From: Roseiarcus sp963832305
Lineage (GTDB): Bacteria > Pseudomonadota > Alphaproteobacteria > Rhizobiales > Beijerinckiaceae
Assembly: GCA_963832305.1 (NCBI GenBank)
Contig: CAWHTU010000014.1
Span: 124,001-188,000, forward strand
Direction of reading: 5' to 3'
Length of the DNA: 64,000 nucleotides
A model generated the notes under the pieces. That model did no database searches and had not been told where the DNA came from. It was given only the letters and a program-made list of their open reading frames with translations. A program made the position numbers and the translations under genes. Shown here piece after piece: positions 37,734 through 48,660 of the stretch. Numbering within the stretch: position 1 is the first letter of the stretch; the number at the start of each line of letters is the position of its first letter.

Positions 37734-38641
37734 TGTTCCAACTCCTTCTCGATCTGTTCGACTTCGTCCTCGTCTGCGACGCCGAGATAGGCGGCGATCA
37801 CTCTCGGGTCGGCGCGCACCTCGGCCGGGGTGCCGTCGGCGATCTTAACCCCATAGTCGAGAACCACCACGTGATCGGAGATCTGCATGACCACCGACAT
37901 GTCGTGCTCGATCAGCAGAACCGAGGTGTTGTGGTCGGCGCGGATCGACCGCAGCAGCGCGTTGAGCTCGGCGGATTCGCGCGGGTTCAATCCGGCGGCC
38001 GGCTCGTCGAGGCAGAGAAGCACCGGATCGGTGCACATCGCGCGCGCGATCTCGAGCCGCCGCTGAGCGCCGTACGGCAGCTCGCCAGCCGGGTCGTCGG
38101 CTCGGTCCGTCAGCCCGATCTTGTCTAGCCAATACTTCGCCCGCTCGATCGTTTCGGCCTCTTTCCGGCGATAGTTCGGCGCCCCGACCAGTCCGAGGAT
38201 AGTGAAGCCGCTGGCGAGCATCAGCGCGTTGTGATGGGCGACGAGCAGGTTCTCAAGCGCGGTCATGCCCTGGAAGAGGCGAATGTTCTGAAAAGTGCGG
38301 GCGACTCGCGCCTTGCGGGCAATCTCGTGGTCAGGCATCCGCTCGAGCAGGAACAGCTCGCCATTCGCGGTCGTCGCGTGGCGGCCGCTGGTTCGCGTTA
38401 CGGCCGCCACATCTTCGGGCGTCGCGACGCCGTCACGGGCAAGCGCCAGGCGTCCCTCGGTCGGCTTGTAGAAGCCGGTAACGCAGTTGAAGACGGTGGT
38501 CTTGCCGGCGCCGTTCGGACCGATGAGCGCGGTGATGTCTCCCCGCCCGACTGAGAAGCTGAAGGCGTTGACCGCGATGAGGCCGCCGAACCGCATCGTG
38601 AGGTTCTCGACCGCGAGCAGCGGGCCGGTCAGCCAGTTCAT
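37730..38641 (-). CDS. livG: branched-chain amino acid ABC transporter ATPase LivG
   Basis: A 303-residue ATPase, the second motor of the LivHMGF importer. Walker A GPNGAGKTT, signature LPYGAQRRLE (the LivG-type variant), Walker B VLLCLDEPAAGLNPRE. It carries a longer insert between Walker A and the signature (about residues 65-130) than LivF, as usual. The C-terminus is acidic. Start overlaps the livM stop by one base. Confidence 0.96.
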
Positions 38642-40095
38642 CAGCCATGCCCCTCTTTAACGAGGTCGCCCGACACGGCCTTTCGCTCCTTGAGAAAGAC
38701 GGAGGGCAAACGGGTCGACACGAGGCCTCGCGGCTTCCAAATCATCATGATGACCATCGCCGCGCCGAAAAGCAGCATGCGGTATTGCGTCGGGTCGAAA
38801 TCCTCGCCGAAGACCTTCTTCATCCAGTCGAGTTCGCGCATCAATTCTGGCACGCCGATCATGACCGCGGCGGCGATGGCGACGCCAAGTTGGGAGCCCA
38901 TCCCGCCGAGCACGACAATGGCCAGGATGGTCGCCGATTCGATGAAAGTGAAGCTCTCGGGACTCACAAATCCCTGGCGCACCGAGAAGAACGAACCGGC
39001 GAAGCCGCCAAACATCGCCCCCAGCGCGAAGGCCGTGAGCTTGGTGTTGGTGGTGTTGATGCCGAGCGACCGGCAGGCAATCTCGTCCTCACGCAACGCC
39101 TCCCAGGCCCTTCCGATCGGCAGCCGGCGAAGCCGAATGGTGACGAAATTGGTGAGGAGCGCGAGCGCGAGGATCAAATAGAAGAGGAAGATCGTGCGAT
39201 AGATCGGCGTGAAGGGCAGATGGAAGATGGCAGCGAAACCGTTGTCGTCATCATTGAAGGGAATGCCGAAGAACGAAACATGCGGAATACCGGAGATGCC
39301 GGCGTAGCCGTTGGTCAAATCGACCCAATTTATGAGGACCATACGGATGATTTCGCCGAACGCCAGGGTCACGATGGCCAGATAGTCGCCTCTGAGCCTC
39401 AGCACCGGAAACCCGAGAATGACCCCCCACATCGCAGCCAGGATTCCGGCCAGCGGGAGGCAGATCCAGAACGACAGGCCGAAAGTGGTCGAGAGCAGCG
39501 CGTAGGAATAGGCGCCGACCGCGTAGAAAGCGACGTATCCGAGATCGAGCAGGCCGGCGAGACCGACCACGATGTTCAGCCCCCAGCCCAGCATCACGTA
39601 GATCAAGATCTGGACGCCGTAGTTGTTGATCCACTTCAGCGAGGCGGCCGGACCGAGGAGGCCAAGCGAGATGAACGGAAACACGATGACGAGACCAAGT
39701 GCGAACGGGCCGAAATAGCGTCCGAACGCCACGCGCGCGGTCGACGGCGGGGCCGTCCCTTCGCCCTCGCGCGCAGCCTGCACCAGCGCGCCGCCCATGC
39801 CTCCGGCGGCGATGGAGCCGACGCGGTCGAACCAGATTCGCCAATCCGCACGCGCCATCTGGCGCAGGAAGACGAACAGGAAGACAATGGCCGCAATGCC
39901 AAACGAGAGCGGCCAGCGGCCGATCAGAACGAGCTCGTTTTCGATGTTCGATTCGGCATGGTAGCTGATGATCGGAAAGCAGAGCCCGAACGCGACGAGA
40001 CCCGCGGCCGCCGCGGCGCGAAGCGCCGGAACGAGCTGCCCGGTTGCGACGCCTTCGGCGAGCTCGGAGGTCTGCGAAGGCGCGCTCATGATCAA
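38641..40095 (-). CDS. livM: branched-chain amino acid ABC transporter permease LivM
   Basis: A 484-residue permease with about ten TM segments. The conserved GLAGLLDLGYVAFYAVGAYS and LRGDYLAIVTLAFGEIIRMV motifs, and the EAA-type LREDEIACRSLGINTT loop that contacts the ATPases, are clear. An extra N-terminal hydrophobic region of about 140 residues precedes the core, as in alphaproteobacterial LivM. Overlaps livH by four bases. Confidence 0.96.
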   Translation of the reverse strand: MIMSAPSQTSELAEGVATGQLVPALRAAAAAGLVAFGLCFPIISYHAESNIENELVLIGRWPLSFGIAAIVFLFVFLRQMARADWRIWFDRVGSIAAGGMGGALVQAAREGEGTAPPSTARVAFGRYFGPFALGLVIVFPFISLGLLGPAASLKWINNYGVQILIYVMLGWGLNIVVGLAGLLDLGYVAFYAVGAYSYALLSTTFGLSFWICLPLAGILAAMWGVILGFPVLRLRGDYLAIVTLAFGEIIRMVLINWVDLTNGYAGISGIPHVSFFGIPFNDDDNGFAAIFHLPFTPIYRTIFLFYLILALALLTNFVTIRLRRLPIGRAWEALREDEIACRSLGINTTNTKLTAFALGAMFGGFAGSFFSVRQGFVSPESFTFIESATILAIVVLGGMGSQLGVAIAAAVMIGVPELMRELDWMKKVFGEDFDPTQYRMLLFGAAMVIMMIWKPRGLVSTRLPSVFLKERKAVSGDLVKEGHG

Positions 40096-41006
40096 ACCTT
40101 CTCCACTTCAGGTCGCCCGAGAATTCCGGAAGGCATGAAGATCAAAGTGATTGCAAGAATCATGAACGCCGCTACGTCCTTGTAGTCGGTGGTGAAATAG
40201 GACGACCAGAACACCTCGATGAGGCCGATGAGGAGGCCGCCGAGCACCGCGCCTGGCAGGGAGCCGATTCCGCCGAGCACCGCGGCGGTGAAGGCCTTCA
40301 CGCCGGGCACGAAGCCGTCAGCAAAATTCACTACGCCGTAGTAGATCACGAACATGACGCCTGCGACCGCGGCCAGGGCGGCGCCGATGACGAAGGTGAT
40401 CGAGATCGTCGCATCAACGTCGATCCCGAGCAGCGCCGCCATCTTGCGATCCTGCTCACAGGCGCGCTGCGCCCGCCCGAGCGAGGTGAACTGCACCAGA
40501 TACCAGAAGCCCGCGAGCAGGACGGCCGTGACCACCACAATCAGGATCTGGCGCACTGACAGGGTGACGTCGTAGGCGCCTCCCGTCAGGTTGAAGACGT
40601 GATTGGGCAATTGAGGCGCCGGCTTGTTGCGCGGCCCTTGAACGACCTGGACAAAGTTTGACAAGAAGATCGACATTCCTATGGCCGAAATGAGCGGCGC
40701 CAATCGAAACGATCCGCGAAGCGGCCGGTAAGCGAGCCGTTCGATCGCCCAGTTCCACAATGCGGTCAGCGCCATGGCCGCGACCAGGACCACGACGAAC
40801 ACCAGCGGCAGCGACCCCAAGCCGAGAATCTGGGTCAAAATCATGAATATGATCAGGGCGATGAAAGCTGAGAGCATGAACACGTCGCCATGGGCGAAAT
40901 TGACCATGCCGATGATGCCGAAAACCATCGTGTAGCCGATGGCGATTAACCCGTAGATCGACCCCAGCGTGAGCCCGTTAATCAACTGCTGCAGGAAATT
41001 GTCCAT
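40092..41006 (-). CDS. livH: branched-chain amino acid ABC transporter permease LivH
   Basis: A 304-residue permease that pairs with LivM. It starts MDNFLQQLINGLTLGSIYGL, the typical LivH start, followed by MVNFAHGDVFMLSAF and RACEQDRKMAALLGIDVD, the ATPase-contact loop. The reading frame extends upstream to 41309 without a plausible protein, so 41006 is chosen. First gene of the operon livH-M-G-F-DUF6867-livJ. Confidence 0.96.
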   Translation of the reverse strand: MDNFLQQLINGLTLGSIYGLIAIGYTMVFGIIGMVNFAHGDVFMLSAFIALIIFMILTQILGLGSLPLVFVVVLVAAMALTALWNWAIERLAYRPLRGSFRLAPLISAIGMSIFLSNFVQVVQGPRNKPAPQLPNHVFNLTGGAYDVTLSVRQILIVVVTAVLLAGFWYLVQFTSLGRAQRACEQDRKMAALLGIDVDATISITFVIGAALAAVAGVMFVIYYGVVNFADGFVPGVKAFTAAVLGGIGSLPGAVLGGLLIGLIEVFWSSYFTTDYKDVAAFMILAITLIFMPSGILGRPEVEKV

Positions 41007-41462
41007 GCGCTGACCTGCCCTTTTTGATCCACCCCGCTTCGCAGGAAACGTGCCATTAACGTCCGGCCGCCCTGTCCTTGACCCGATTTCGATCCGCCGA
41101 GGGGCTCGATCGCGCCTTGTTGGCCATAGCCTAGCCGCCATGCGCGCGCACGGCAACTCAACGTTGGACGCGACGACGCGATGCGAGCCTAGCCGCGATG
41201 CGCCGAACCAAACCAGCACTGCGAAGAACGTAATATCCGGATAAATATTTCGCTTCACGCTCAAAGTTGTCCGGCCGAACGCCGTCCGAAACGCCAAATG
41301 CTTTTCCAAGTGAAGCTTCGTCGCAGGCCGGGAAAAAGCCAGGGCGTCTTGATCTTTCTCTCGCGATGCGAAAGGCTGCGAGTAGAATGTTGGCGCCGCT
41401 CTCGGGGCGAGGCGGGCGGCGTAACGGCGGACGTATCAAGGCCGCGGAGGAAGGAAACGTCG
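41007..41462. other. divergent promoter region between liv and cox clusters
   Basis: 456 bases without a supported gene. An AT-rich patch around 41226-41262 (AATATCCGGATAAATATTTC, with the palindromic TATCCGGATA) is the likeliest regulatory site. The last part leads into a strong ribosome site (GGAGGAAGGAAAC) for coxG. Long open frames here have no protein-like composition. Confidence 0.5.
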
Positions 41463-42095
41463 ATGGCCATGACGATGACGGGCGATGTGAGCTTGCCCGC
41501 CGACAGGCCGAAGGTTTGGGATCTCCTCAATGACCCGGAGGTGCTGAAGGCCTGCATCCCGGGCTGCGAGTCACTGGAGAAAACCGGCGACAATGGCTTC
41601 GCGGCTGTGGTCAAGACCAAGATCGGGCCGGTCTCCGCGACCTTCAAAGGCAAGGTCGAGCTCTCGGACCTCACGCCTCTCGTCGGCTACACCATCAAGG
41701 GGGAGGGCGAGGGCGGCATCGCCGGCTTCGCCAAGGGTGGGGCGAAAGTGTCCCTCGCCGACGCTCCCGGCGGAACGCTGCTTCATTACGACGTCGAGGC
41801 GCATGTCGGCGGGAAGATCGCCCAGCTCGGCGCGCGGCTCATCGACGGCGTCGCTAAGAACATGGCCGACAAGTTTTTCGCCAGTTTCGCCGGCATCGCG
41901 GCCGCAGGCGCGAAGCCGGCCCCAGCTGCCGAGCCGGCCGCCCCATCTATCGCCGCAGCGGTCCCGGCGGCTGAATCGCCGGCAGCCGCCGCGCCGACCC
42001 CGACCGCTCGCGCGAAGCCGGCGCCGCAAGCAATCCCGACAGAAACGCGTTGGTTCAGGAGGATATTTGAATGGTTCATGTCTCTATGGCGGTGA
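41463..42095 (+). CDS. coxG: CoxG-like carbon monoxide dehydrogenase accessory protein
   Basis: A 210-residue protein with an SRPBCC/CoxG domain (residues about 3-145: DVSLPADRPKVWDLLNDPEV, GCESLEKTGDNGFAAVVK), a Pro/Ala-rich linker and a basic-aromatic C-terminal anchor (WFRRIFEWFMSLWR). CoxG helps anchor CO dehydrogenase at the membrane in Afipia. A strong Shine-Dalgarno precedes ATG 41463. Its end overlaps coxS by 25 bases, so the cluster is one transcript. Confidence 0.92.
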   Translation: MAMTMTGDVSLPADRPKVWDLLNDPEVLKACIPGCESLEKTGDNGFAAVVKTKIGPVSATFKGKVELSDLTPLVGYTIKGEGEGGIAGFAKGGAKVSLADAPGGTLLHYDVEAHVGGKIAQLGARLIDGVAKNMADKFFASFAGIAAAGAKPAPAAEPAAPSIAAAVPAAESPAAAAPTPTARAKPAPQAIPTETRWFRRIFEWFMSLWR

Positions 42096-42565
42096 ACGGC
42101 CGGCCTACATCGGCCGACCTCGATCCGAGAACGCTATTGGTTCAGTTCCTGCGGGAGAACCTACGCCTGACCGGGACCCATGTCGGCTGCGACACCTCGC
42201 AATGCGGCGCCTGCATCGTCCATGTCGACGGACGGGCCATCAAATCCTGCACCGTTCTGGCCGCGAGTTGCGAGGGCGCCGAGGTGACCACGATCGAGGG
42301 CCTCGCCAGCGGCGGCAAGCTGCACCCGATGCAGCAAGCCTTCCAGGACAATCATGGCCTGCAATGCGGATTTTGCACGCCGGGCATGATCATGGCCGCG
42401 GTCGACCTCGTCAATCGAGAGGGCCCGCATCTCGACGAAGCCGCGATCCGCCACGGCCTCGAGGGCAACATCTGCCGTTGCACCGGCTATCACAACATCG
42501 TCAAGTCCGTCGCTCAGGGCGCCCGCGAGATGAGCGCCGCAGCAACACCTAGAGCCGCCGAGTGA
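42071..42565 (+). CDS. coxS: CODH-type small subunit, [2Fe-2S] protein
   Basis: A 164-residue iron-sulfur subunit of a molybdenum hydroxylase. It has the plant-type cluster CDTSQCGAC plus a later cysteine (SCTVLA) and the second cluster CGFC with CRCTGY. It passes electrons from the Mo-MCD site of CoxL to FAD in CoxM. ATG 42071 lies inside coxG. Order S-L-M is that of form II clusters. Confidence 0.95.
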   Translation: MVHVSMAVNGRPTSADLDPRTLLVQFLRENLRLTGTHVGCDTSQCGACIVHVDGRAIKSCTVLAASCEGAEVTTIEGLASGGKLHPMQQAFQDNHGLQCGFCTPGMIMAAVDLVNREGPHLDEAAIRHGLEGNICRCTGYHNIVKSVAQGAREMSAAATPRAAE

Positions 42566-42602
42566 CCGCTCGCTTCACGACGTTCCAAGGGAGAGAAACA
42601 TC

Positions 42603-44969
42603 ATGAGCGCGACCGGCATTGGCGCCTCCGTTAAACGCAAGGAAGACATCCGTTTCATCACCGGCAAGGGGCACTACGTCGACGACATCAATCGTCCGGG
42701 CCAGGCCTACGCGTTTTTCGTTCGGTCGCCCCATGCGCATGCGACGATCGACAAGATCGACGCGTCAGCGGCGCTGAAATCGAAGGGGGTGGTGGCAGTG
42801 CTGACCGGCGCTGACGCGGTCGCGGACAAGATCGGAGCGCATGTGCCCGGCGTGACGCTTTACTTCAAAGACGGCACGCCAATGAAGGTAGGAGCCTTTC
42901 CGGCGCTGGCGCACGGCAAAGCGCTCTATGTCGGCGACCCGGTCGCCGTCGTCATCGCCGACAGTTTCGCGGAGGCCAAGGACGGCTCCGAGAAACTGGT
43001 CGTCGACTACGGCGTTCTGCCCGCCGTTGTCGATGTAGCAAGCGCCGCCGTGTCGGGGCGACCGCAAGTGCACGACTTCGCGCCGAATAACACGGTGTTC
43101 AACTGGCATCTCGGCGATAAGGCGTCGACCGAAGCAGCGTTTGCGGCGGCGAAGCATGTGACCAAGATCGACCTCGTCAACAATCGAACGATCCCAAACG
43201 CCATGGAGCCGCGCGCTGCGCTGGGCGACTACGACGAGGGCACGGATGTAATAACCCTTCACACGACCAGCCAGAACCCTCATCTGGCGCGGGTTGTCCT
43301 GTCCGCGTTCCAGGGCGTCGCTCCCGAGAACAAGCTGCGCGTCATCGCACCCGACGTCGGCGGTGGATTCGGCTCGAAGATTTTCATTTACAACGAAGAG
43401 ACTGTGTGCGCTTGGGCGGCCAAGAAGATCAGGCGGCCGGTCAAATGGACGGCGGAGCGGACGGAGTCGTTCCTCACCGATGCGCACGGCCGTGATCATG
43501 TGTCGCACGCCGAGCTGGCTCTCGATGGAAACGGCAAGATGCTGGGCCTGCGCGTGCACACGACGGCGAACCTCGGCGCGTATCCCTCGGCGTTCTGGTC
43601 GATGGTCCCGACTTGGCTTTATGCCCCGCTGCTGTCGGGCCAATACAACATTCCGGCAATCTACGTGGAGGTCGACGCGGTTTATACGAATACCGTGTCG
43701 GTCGATGCCGTTCGCGGCGCCGGCCGCCCCGAGGCAACTTTCCTGGTGGAGCGTATCGTCGAGGTAGCCGCTCGCGAGACCGGACACGATCCGGCGGAAT
43801 TTCGCCGGAAGAACTTTGTGACCTCTTTCCCGCATCAAACGCCGGTGGTTGTTGCGTACGACGTCGGCGATTATGCGAAAGCGCTCGATAAGGCGCTTGC
43901 GCTCGCCGACTACAAGGGCGTCGCAGCGCGCAAGGCGGCCTCGGCGGCCAAGGGCAAACTGCGCGGCGTCGGATTTTCCGCCTTTATCGAGGCATGTGGC
44001 CTCGCCCCCTCGCAGATGGCCGCGGCCATGGGCGCGGCCATCGGCGGCTGGGAGTCGGCCGAGGTGCGAGTCAATGCGGTGGGTACAGTCGAAGTATTGA
44101 CCGGGTCACACAGCCACGGCCAGGGTCACGAGACGACTTTCGCCCAACTCGTCTCCGAACGCCTTGGCATGCCCCTCGACAGCATCTCGATCGTTCACGG
44201 CGACACCGACAAGGTGCAGATGGGCTGGGGCACCTATGGCTCGCGCTCCGGCGCAGTCGGCATGTCGGCGATCTTCAAGGCGTTGGACAAGATCGAGGCC
44301 AAGGCGAAGAAGGTCGCCGGTCATGTGCTCGAAGCCGCGGAAGGCGACATCGAGTTCAAGGACGGCAAGTTCACGGTCAAGGGCACCGACAAATCAATCG
44401 ACTGGGTCTCCGTCGCGTTGAACGCTTACCAAGCCCACAAGTTCAATGGGCAGGAACTCGAGCCAGGTTTAAAAGAAAGCGCGTTCTGGGATCCCCCCAA
44501 CCTCACCTTCCCGGCCGGGGTTCACATCTGCGAACTCGAGATCGATCCACAGACCGGTGTCGTTACGATCGAACGCTGGACCGCGGTCGACGACTTCGGC
44601 AAGCTCATCAATCCGATGATTGTCGAGGGCCAGGTGCATGGCGGCGTCACCCACGGCATCGGCCAGGCGCTGATGGAGGGCGCGCACTACGACGCCGACG
44701 GGCAGCTGCTGACTGCAAGCTACATGGATTATTGCATGCCGCGCGCCGACGACGTGCCGTCGTTCAAGGTCGATACAATCGAGACGCCCTGCCCGTCAAA
44801 TCCGCTCGGGATCAAGGGCTGCGGCGAAGCAGGCGCGATCGCATCCACTCCTGCGGTCATCAACGCGATCACCGACGCGCTCGGCCACGAGGACGTCACC
44901 ATGCCGGCGACGCCGCAGGTCGTCTGGCGGGCGGCCCAGAAGGCCGTCACGAGGCACGCCGCGGAATGA
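42603..44969 (+). CDS. coxL: form II CO-dehydrogenase-like large subunit (Mo hydroxylase)
   Basis: A 788-residue molybdopterin-binding catalytic subunit. The active-site loop reads VRGAGR at residues 370-375 instead of the AYxCSFR of true (form I) CO dehydrogenases, so it belongs to the form II/BMS group, where CO oxidation is weak or unproven. QMGWGTYGSRSG, GQGHETTFAQ and the catalytic glutamate in GCGEAGAI near the C-terminus are conserved. Real substrate is therefore open: CO, or an aldehyde or heterocycle. Clusters with coxS, coxM and the maturation genes coxD, coxE, xdhC-like. Confidence 0.94.
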   Translation: MSATGIGASVKRKEDIRFITGKGHYVDDINRPGQAYAFFVRSPHAHATIDKIDASAALKSKGVVAVLTGADAVADKIGAHVPGVTLYFKDGTPMKVGAFPALAHGKALYVGDPVAVVIADSFAEAKDGSEKLVVDYGVLPAVVDVASAAVSGRPQVHDFAPNNTVFNWHLGDKASTEAAFAAAKHVTKIDLVNNRTIPNAMEPRAALGDYDEGTDVITLHTTSQNPHLARVVLSAFQGVAPENKLRVIAPDVGGGFGSKIFIYNEETVCAWAAKKIRRPVKWTAERTESFLTDAHGRDHVSHAELALDGNGKMLGLRVHTTANLGAYPSAFWSMVPTWLYAPLLSGQYNIPAIYVEVDAVYTNTVSVDAVRGAGRPEATFLVERIVEVAARETGHDPAEFRRKNFVTSFPHQTPVVVAYDVGDYAKALDKALALADYKGVAARKAASAAKGKLRGVGFSAFIEACGLAPSQMAAAMGAAIGGWESAEVRVNAVGTVEVLTGSHSHGQGHETTFAQLVSERLGMPLDSISIVHGDTDKVQMGWGTYGSRSGAVGMSAIFKALDKIEAKAKKVAGHVLEAAEGDIEFKDGKFTVKGTDKSIDWVSVALNAYQAHKFNGQELEPGLKESAFWDPPNLTFPAGVHICELEIDPQTGVVTIERWTAVDDFGKLINPMIVEGQVHGGVTHGIGQALMEGAHYDADGQLLTASYMDYCMPRADDVPSFKVDTIETPCPSNPLGIKGCGEAGAIASTPAVINAITDALGHEDVTMPATPQVVWRAAQKAVTRHAAE

Positions 44970-45029
44970 ACCCAGCCAGGGGCGGCGCTGAGCCGCCTCG
45001 CCTCACGCCCTCATTCGGAGAATTGAGAC

Positions 45030-45821
45030 ATGTACGCCTTTGAATATCATCGCCCCCGAACGCTCTCCGGCGCTGTCGCCGATCTGGCAAAACCCGACGC
45101 CAAGGCGCTCGCCGGCGGCATGACGCTATTGCCCACAATGAAACAGCGCCTGGCCTCGCCGGCAGCGCTGATCGACCTCAAGAGCGTACCCGAGCTTACC
45201 GGCATCGCCCGGGAAGGCGACAATCTCCTGATCGGAGCCATGAGCCGGCACGCCGACGTCGCGCGAAACAATGTGGTGCAGGCGGCGATTCCGGCGCTCG
45301 CCAAACTGGCCGGCGGCATCGGCGATCCGCACGTGCGCAACATGGGCACGATAGGCGGTTCGCTCGCCAACAATGATCCGTCCGCCGATTACCCGGCGGC
45401 GGCGCTCGCCCTAGGCGCCACGATCGTCACCAACAAGCGCCGCGTCCCGGCGCAGGATTTCTTCACCGGCCTGTTCGAGACCGCGCTTGAGGCCGGCGAA
45501 CTCATCACGCAAGTGAGCTTCCCGATCCCGCAGAAGGCGGCCTACATGAAATTCGCCAACCCGGCTTCGCGCTACGCGCTGGTCGGCGTGTTCGTGGCCA
45601 GGACGGCGGGCGGCGTCCGCGTCGCAGTGACCGGCGCCGGCGCAAATGGCGTCTTTCGCGCCACGGCGCTCGAGGCAGCGCTGAACGCCAATTTCTCGGC
45701 CGCCGCGCTTGAAGGCGTCTCCGTGCCCGCAAGCGGCCTCAATTCGGACCTCCACGCCGACGCCGACTACCGCGCTCACCTCATCGGGGTCATGGCGAAA
45801 CGCGCGGTGGCGGCGAGCTGA
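45030..45821 (+). CDS. coxM: CODH-type medium subunit, FAD-binding
   Basis: A 263-residue flavoprotein subunit of the xanthine dehydrogenase FAD-binding type. AGGMTLLPTMK and TIGGSLANNDPSADYP are the two FAD-binding motifs. It hands electrons from CoxS to a quinone or other acceptor. Shorter than form I CoxM (about 288) but normal for form II. 60 bases after coxL. Confidence 0.95.
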   Translation: MYAFEYHRPRTLSGAVADLAKPDAKALAGGMTLLPTMKQRLASPAALIDLKSVPELTGIAREGDNLLIGAMSRHADVARNNVVQAAIPALAKLAGGIGDPHVRNMGTIGGSLANNDPSADYPAAALALGATIVTNKRRVPAQDFFTGLFETALEAGELITQVSFPIPQKAAYMKFANPASRYALVGVFVARTAGGVRVAVTGAGANGVFRATALEAALNANFSAAALEGVSVPASGLNSDLHADADYRAHLIGVMAKRAVAAS

Positions 45822-45856
45822 GAGCGGCCTCGTCCCGGCCGTTCCGGTGACGGGGC

Positions 45857-46849
<993 letters not shown>

Positions 46850-46878
46850 CGCCGCTGCGCGCAAACAGGGCCAGATTC

Positions 46879-47034
46879 ATGACCTACGACTTCAGCCTGT
46901 CATGCACCCTTCCCGCGAGTCCCGAGGCCGTCTACGACGCCTGGCAGGACAATTATTTTGCGCCGATGAAGGCTTATTTCGCCGACGCGAAGACCAACGG
47001 AAGGCGGGCCGGAAAACCGGCCGGGACGGCTTGA
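46879..47034 (+). pseudogene. remnant of an SRPBCC/AHSA1-type gene with its centre deleted
   Basis: A 51-codon frame: MTYDFSLSCTLPASPEAVYD is the N-terminus of SRPBCC (START-like) proteins, yet right after AW it jumps to DNYFAPMKAYFADAK, which resembles their final helix. Some 90-100 residues that normally lie between are absent, so an internal deletion has joined both ends in frame. It stops with TGA overlapping the TTG start of coxE. SRPBCC genes are common CODH cluster members. The comparison is from memory of family ends. Confidence 0.55.
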
Positions 47035-48254
47035 CCGCGCCGGTTGCCGAAACCGAGCCTCGGCGCGGAGGCCTGCTGGCGCAAAACATCGTCCACTTCG
47101 CTCGCGCCCTGCGCGAAGCCGGCATACCGCTGGGACCGGGCGCGGTGCTCGACGCCCTCGCCGCGGTCGAGTCCGCGGGCGTCGGCGACCGGGACGATTT
47201 TTACACGACTTTGCATGCGGTCTTCGTCAAGAAGCATGAGGAGAGCCTCGTGTTTGACCAGGCGTTCCGCGTGTTCTGGAAACGAAAGGGTCTGATCGAA
47301 AAGTTGATCGCGATGATGTCGCCGCGAGCGCCGAGCGAGCGCGGTCTCAAGCCCGCGGAACCTGGAGCCAGTCGCGTCGCCGACGCGCTATTCAAGACGG
47401 CGCAAGACGGCGCGATACCGGCTCTGTCGATCGATCTCGACGCCCGGCTGACGATGTCGGGCGCCGAGATTCTCCGATCGAAAGATTTCGCCCAGATGAG
47501 CGCCGACGAGATCGAGCAGGCTCGCAAGGCGATCAAGCGGCTCGTGATGCCGGAAGACAGACGCCGGACGCGACGGTTCGCGCCTGGCGGGCAGCGGTTT
47601 CGAATCGACGCTCGCCGCAGCTTCCGGCGTTCGTTGCAGCCGGGCGGCTTGATCGATCTCGAGTTTCGCGCGCCAATCGATCGGGCCCCTCCGGTAGTCG
47701 CCCTCTGCGACATTTCCGGTTCGATGAACGAATATACGCGCCTCTTCCTCCACTTCCTGCATGCGTTGGGCGAAACGCGGCGAGTTTCGACGTTCCTCTT
47801 CGGCACCCGCCTGACCAACGTGACCCGCGCGATGCGGGCGCGTGATCCCGACGAAGCGCTGGCGCGATCCTCAGCGATGGCTGTCGACTGGTCGGGCGGC
47901 ACCCGGATCGGCGAGGCTCTGGCGCGTTTCAACCGTGATTGGGCGCGGCGCGTGCTCGGCCAGGGCGCGATTACCCTTCTCATCACCGACGGGTTGGAGC
48001 GGGACAGCCTCGACCGGCTTGAAGCCGAGATGGACCGGCTCGCGAAATCGAGCCAGCGCATCATCTGGGTGAACCCGTTGCTGCGCTTTGGCGACTTTAC
48101 CGCCAAGGCGGGGGGCATCCGGGCGATGCTGCCATACGTCGATTCGTTTCGGCCGATCCACAATCTGGCCAGCATGGCCGACCTCTGCCGGGCGCTCTCT
48201 CGGCCGGAGGGTTCATTTGACGCCCGGAAAGACAGGCTGGTCACGGCCGAGTGA
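47031..48254 (+). CDS. coxE: CoxE-like von Willebrand factor A protein
   Basis: A 407-residue protein with a C-terminal vWA domain; the metal-site motif is CDISGSMNEY (about residue 225). Partner of CoxD in maturing Mo-containing CO dehydrogenase. Start: TTG 47031 (TTGA overlap with the upstream remnant), reading TAPVAETEPRRGG then LLAQNIVHFARALREAGIPL, typical for the family. The frame is open further up in another reading of the remnant. Confidence 0.9.
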   Translation: MTAPVAETEPRRGGLLAQNIVHFARALREAGIPLGPGAVLDALAAVESAGVGDRDDFYTTLHAVFVKKHEESLVFDQAFRVFWKRKGLIEKLIAMMSPRAPSERGLKPAEPGASRVADALFKTAQDGAIPALSIDLDARLTMSGAEILRSKDFAQMSADEIEQARKAIKRLVMPEDRRRTRRFAPGGQRFRIDARRSFRRSLQPGGLIDLEFRAPIDRAPPVVALCDISGSMNEYTRLFLHFLHALGETRRVSTFLFGTRLTNVTRAMRARDPDEALARSSAMAVDWSGGTRIGEALARFNRDWARRVLGQGAITLLITDGLERDSLDRLEAEMDRLAKSSQRIIWVNPLLRFGDFTAKAGGIRAMLPYVDSFRPIHNLASMADLCRALSRPEGSFDARKDRLVTAE

Positions 48255-48336
48255 GCGCTTGAGCCTTGCGGAGCAGCGCGGGCAGGGCCATTTTCGCCTT
48301 CGCGGCCTATGGGGAGCCGGGACGGAAGGAGATACG

Positions 48337-48660
48337 ATGCTCACTCGGGACGAAGACGTTCTCGCCGCCGCCGAGTCGTGGCGCGAGGCAGGTCGCGATG
48401 TCGCGATCGCGACCGTTGTCGAGACCTGGGGCTCGGCGCCGAGGCCGGTCGGATCGCATCTCGTCATCGACGGGGAGGGGAATTTTCTCGGCTCCGTTTC
48501 CGGCGGCTGCGTCGAAGGCGCGGTCGTCGAGGAGGCAGCGGACGTGATCGCCAAGGGCGCGCCGCGGATGCTCGAGTTCGGCGTCGCCGACGAGACGGCT
48601 TGGCGGGTCGGCCTCTCGTGCGGCGGCCGGATCAAGGTCTACGTCGAGAAGCTCGTCTGA
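48337..48660 (+). CDS. XdhC/CoxF-like maturation protein, N-terminal half
   Basis: A 107-residue protein matching the N-terminal XdhC/CoxI domain: VAIATVVETWGSAPRPVGSH and GSVSGGCVEGAVV, with the conserved SCGG motif (GLSCGGRIKVYVE). XdhC proteins hold and sulfurate the molybdenum cofactor. Here the domain is a separate gene; the C-terminal half follows with a TGATG junction, as in several form II clusters. Confidence 0.9.
   Translation: MLTRDEDVLAAAESWREAGRDVAIATVVETWGSAPRPVGSHLVIDGEGNFLGSVSGGCVEGAVVEEAADVIAKGAPRMLEFGVADETAWRVGLSCGGRIKVYVEKLV

Noticed and set aside
38647..40185. A 512-codon open frame on the plus strand
   Set aside because: Antisense to livM, extremely Asp/Glu/Arg-rich; no protein family pattern.
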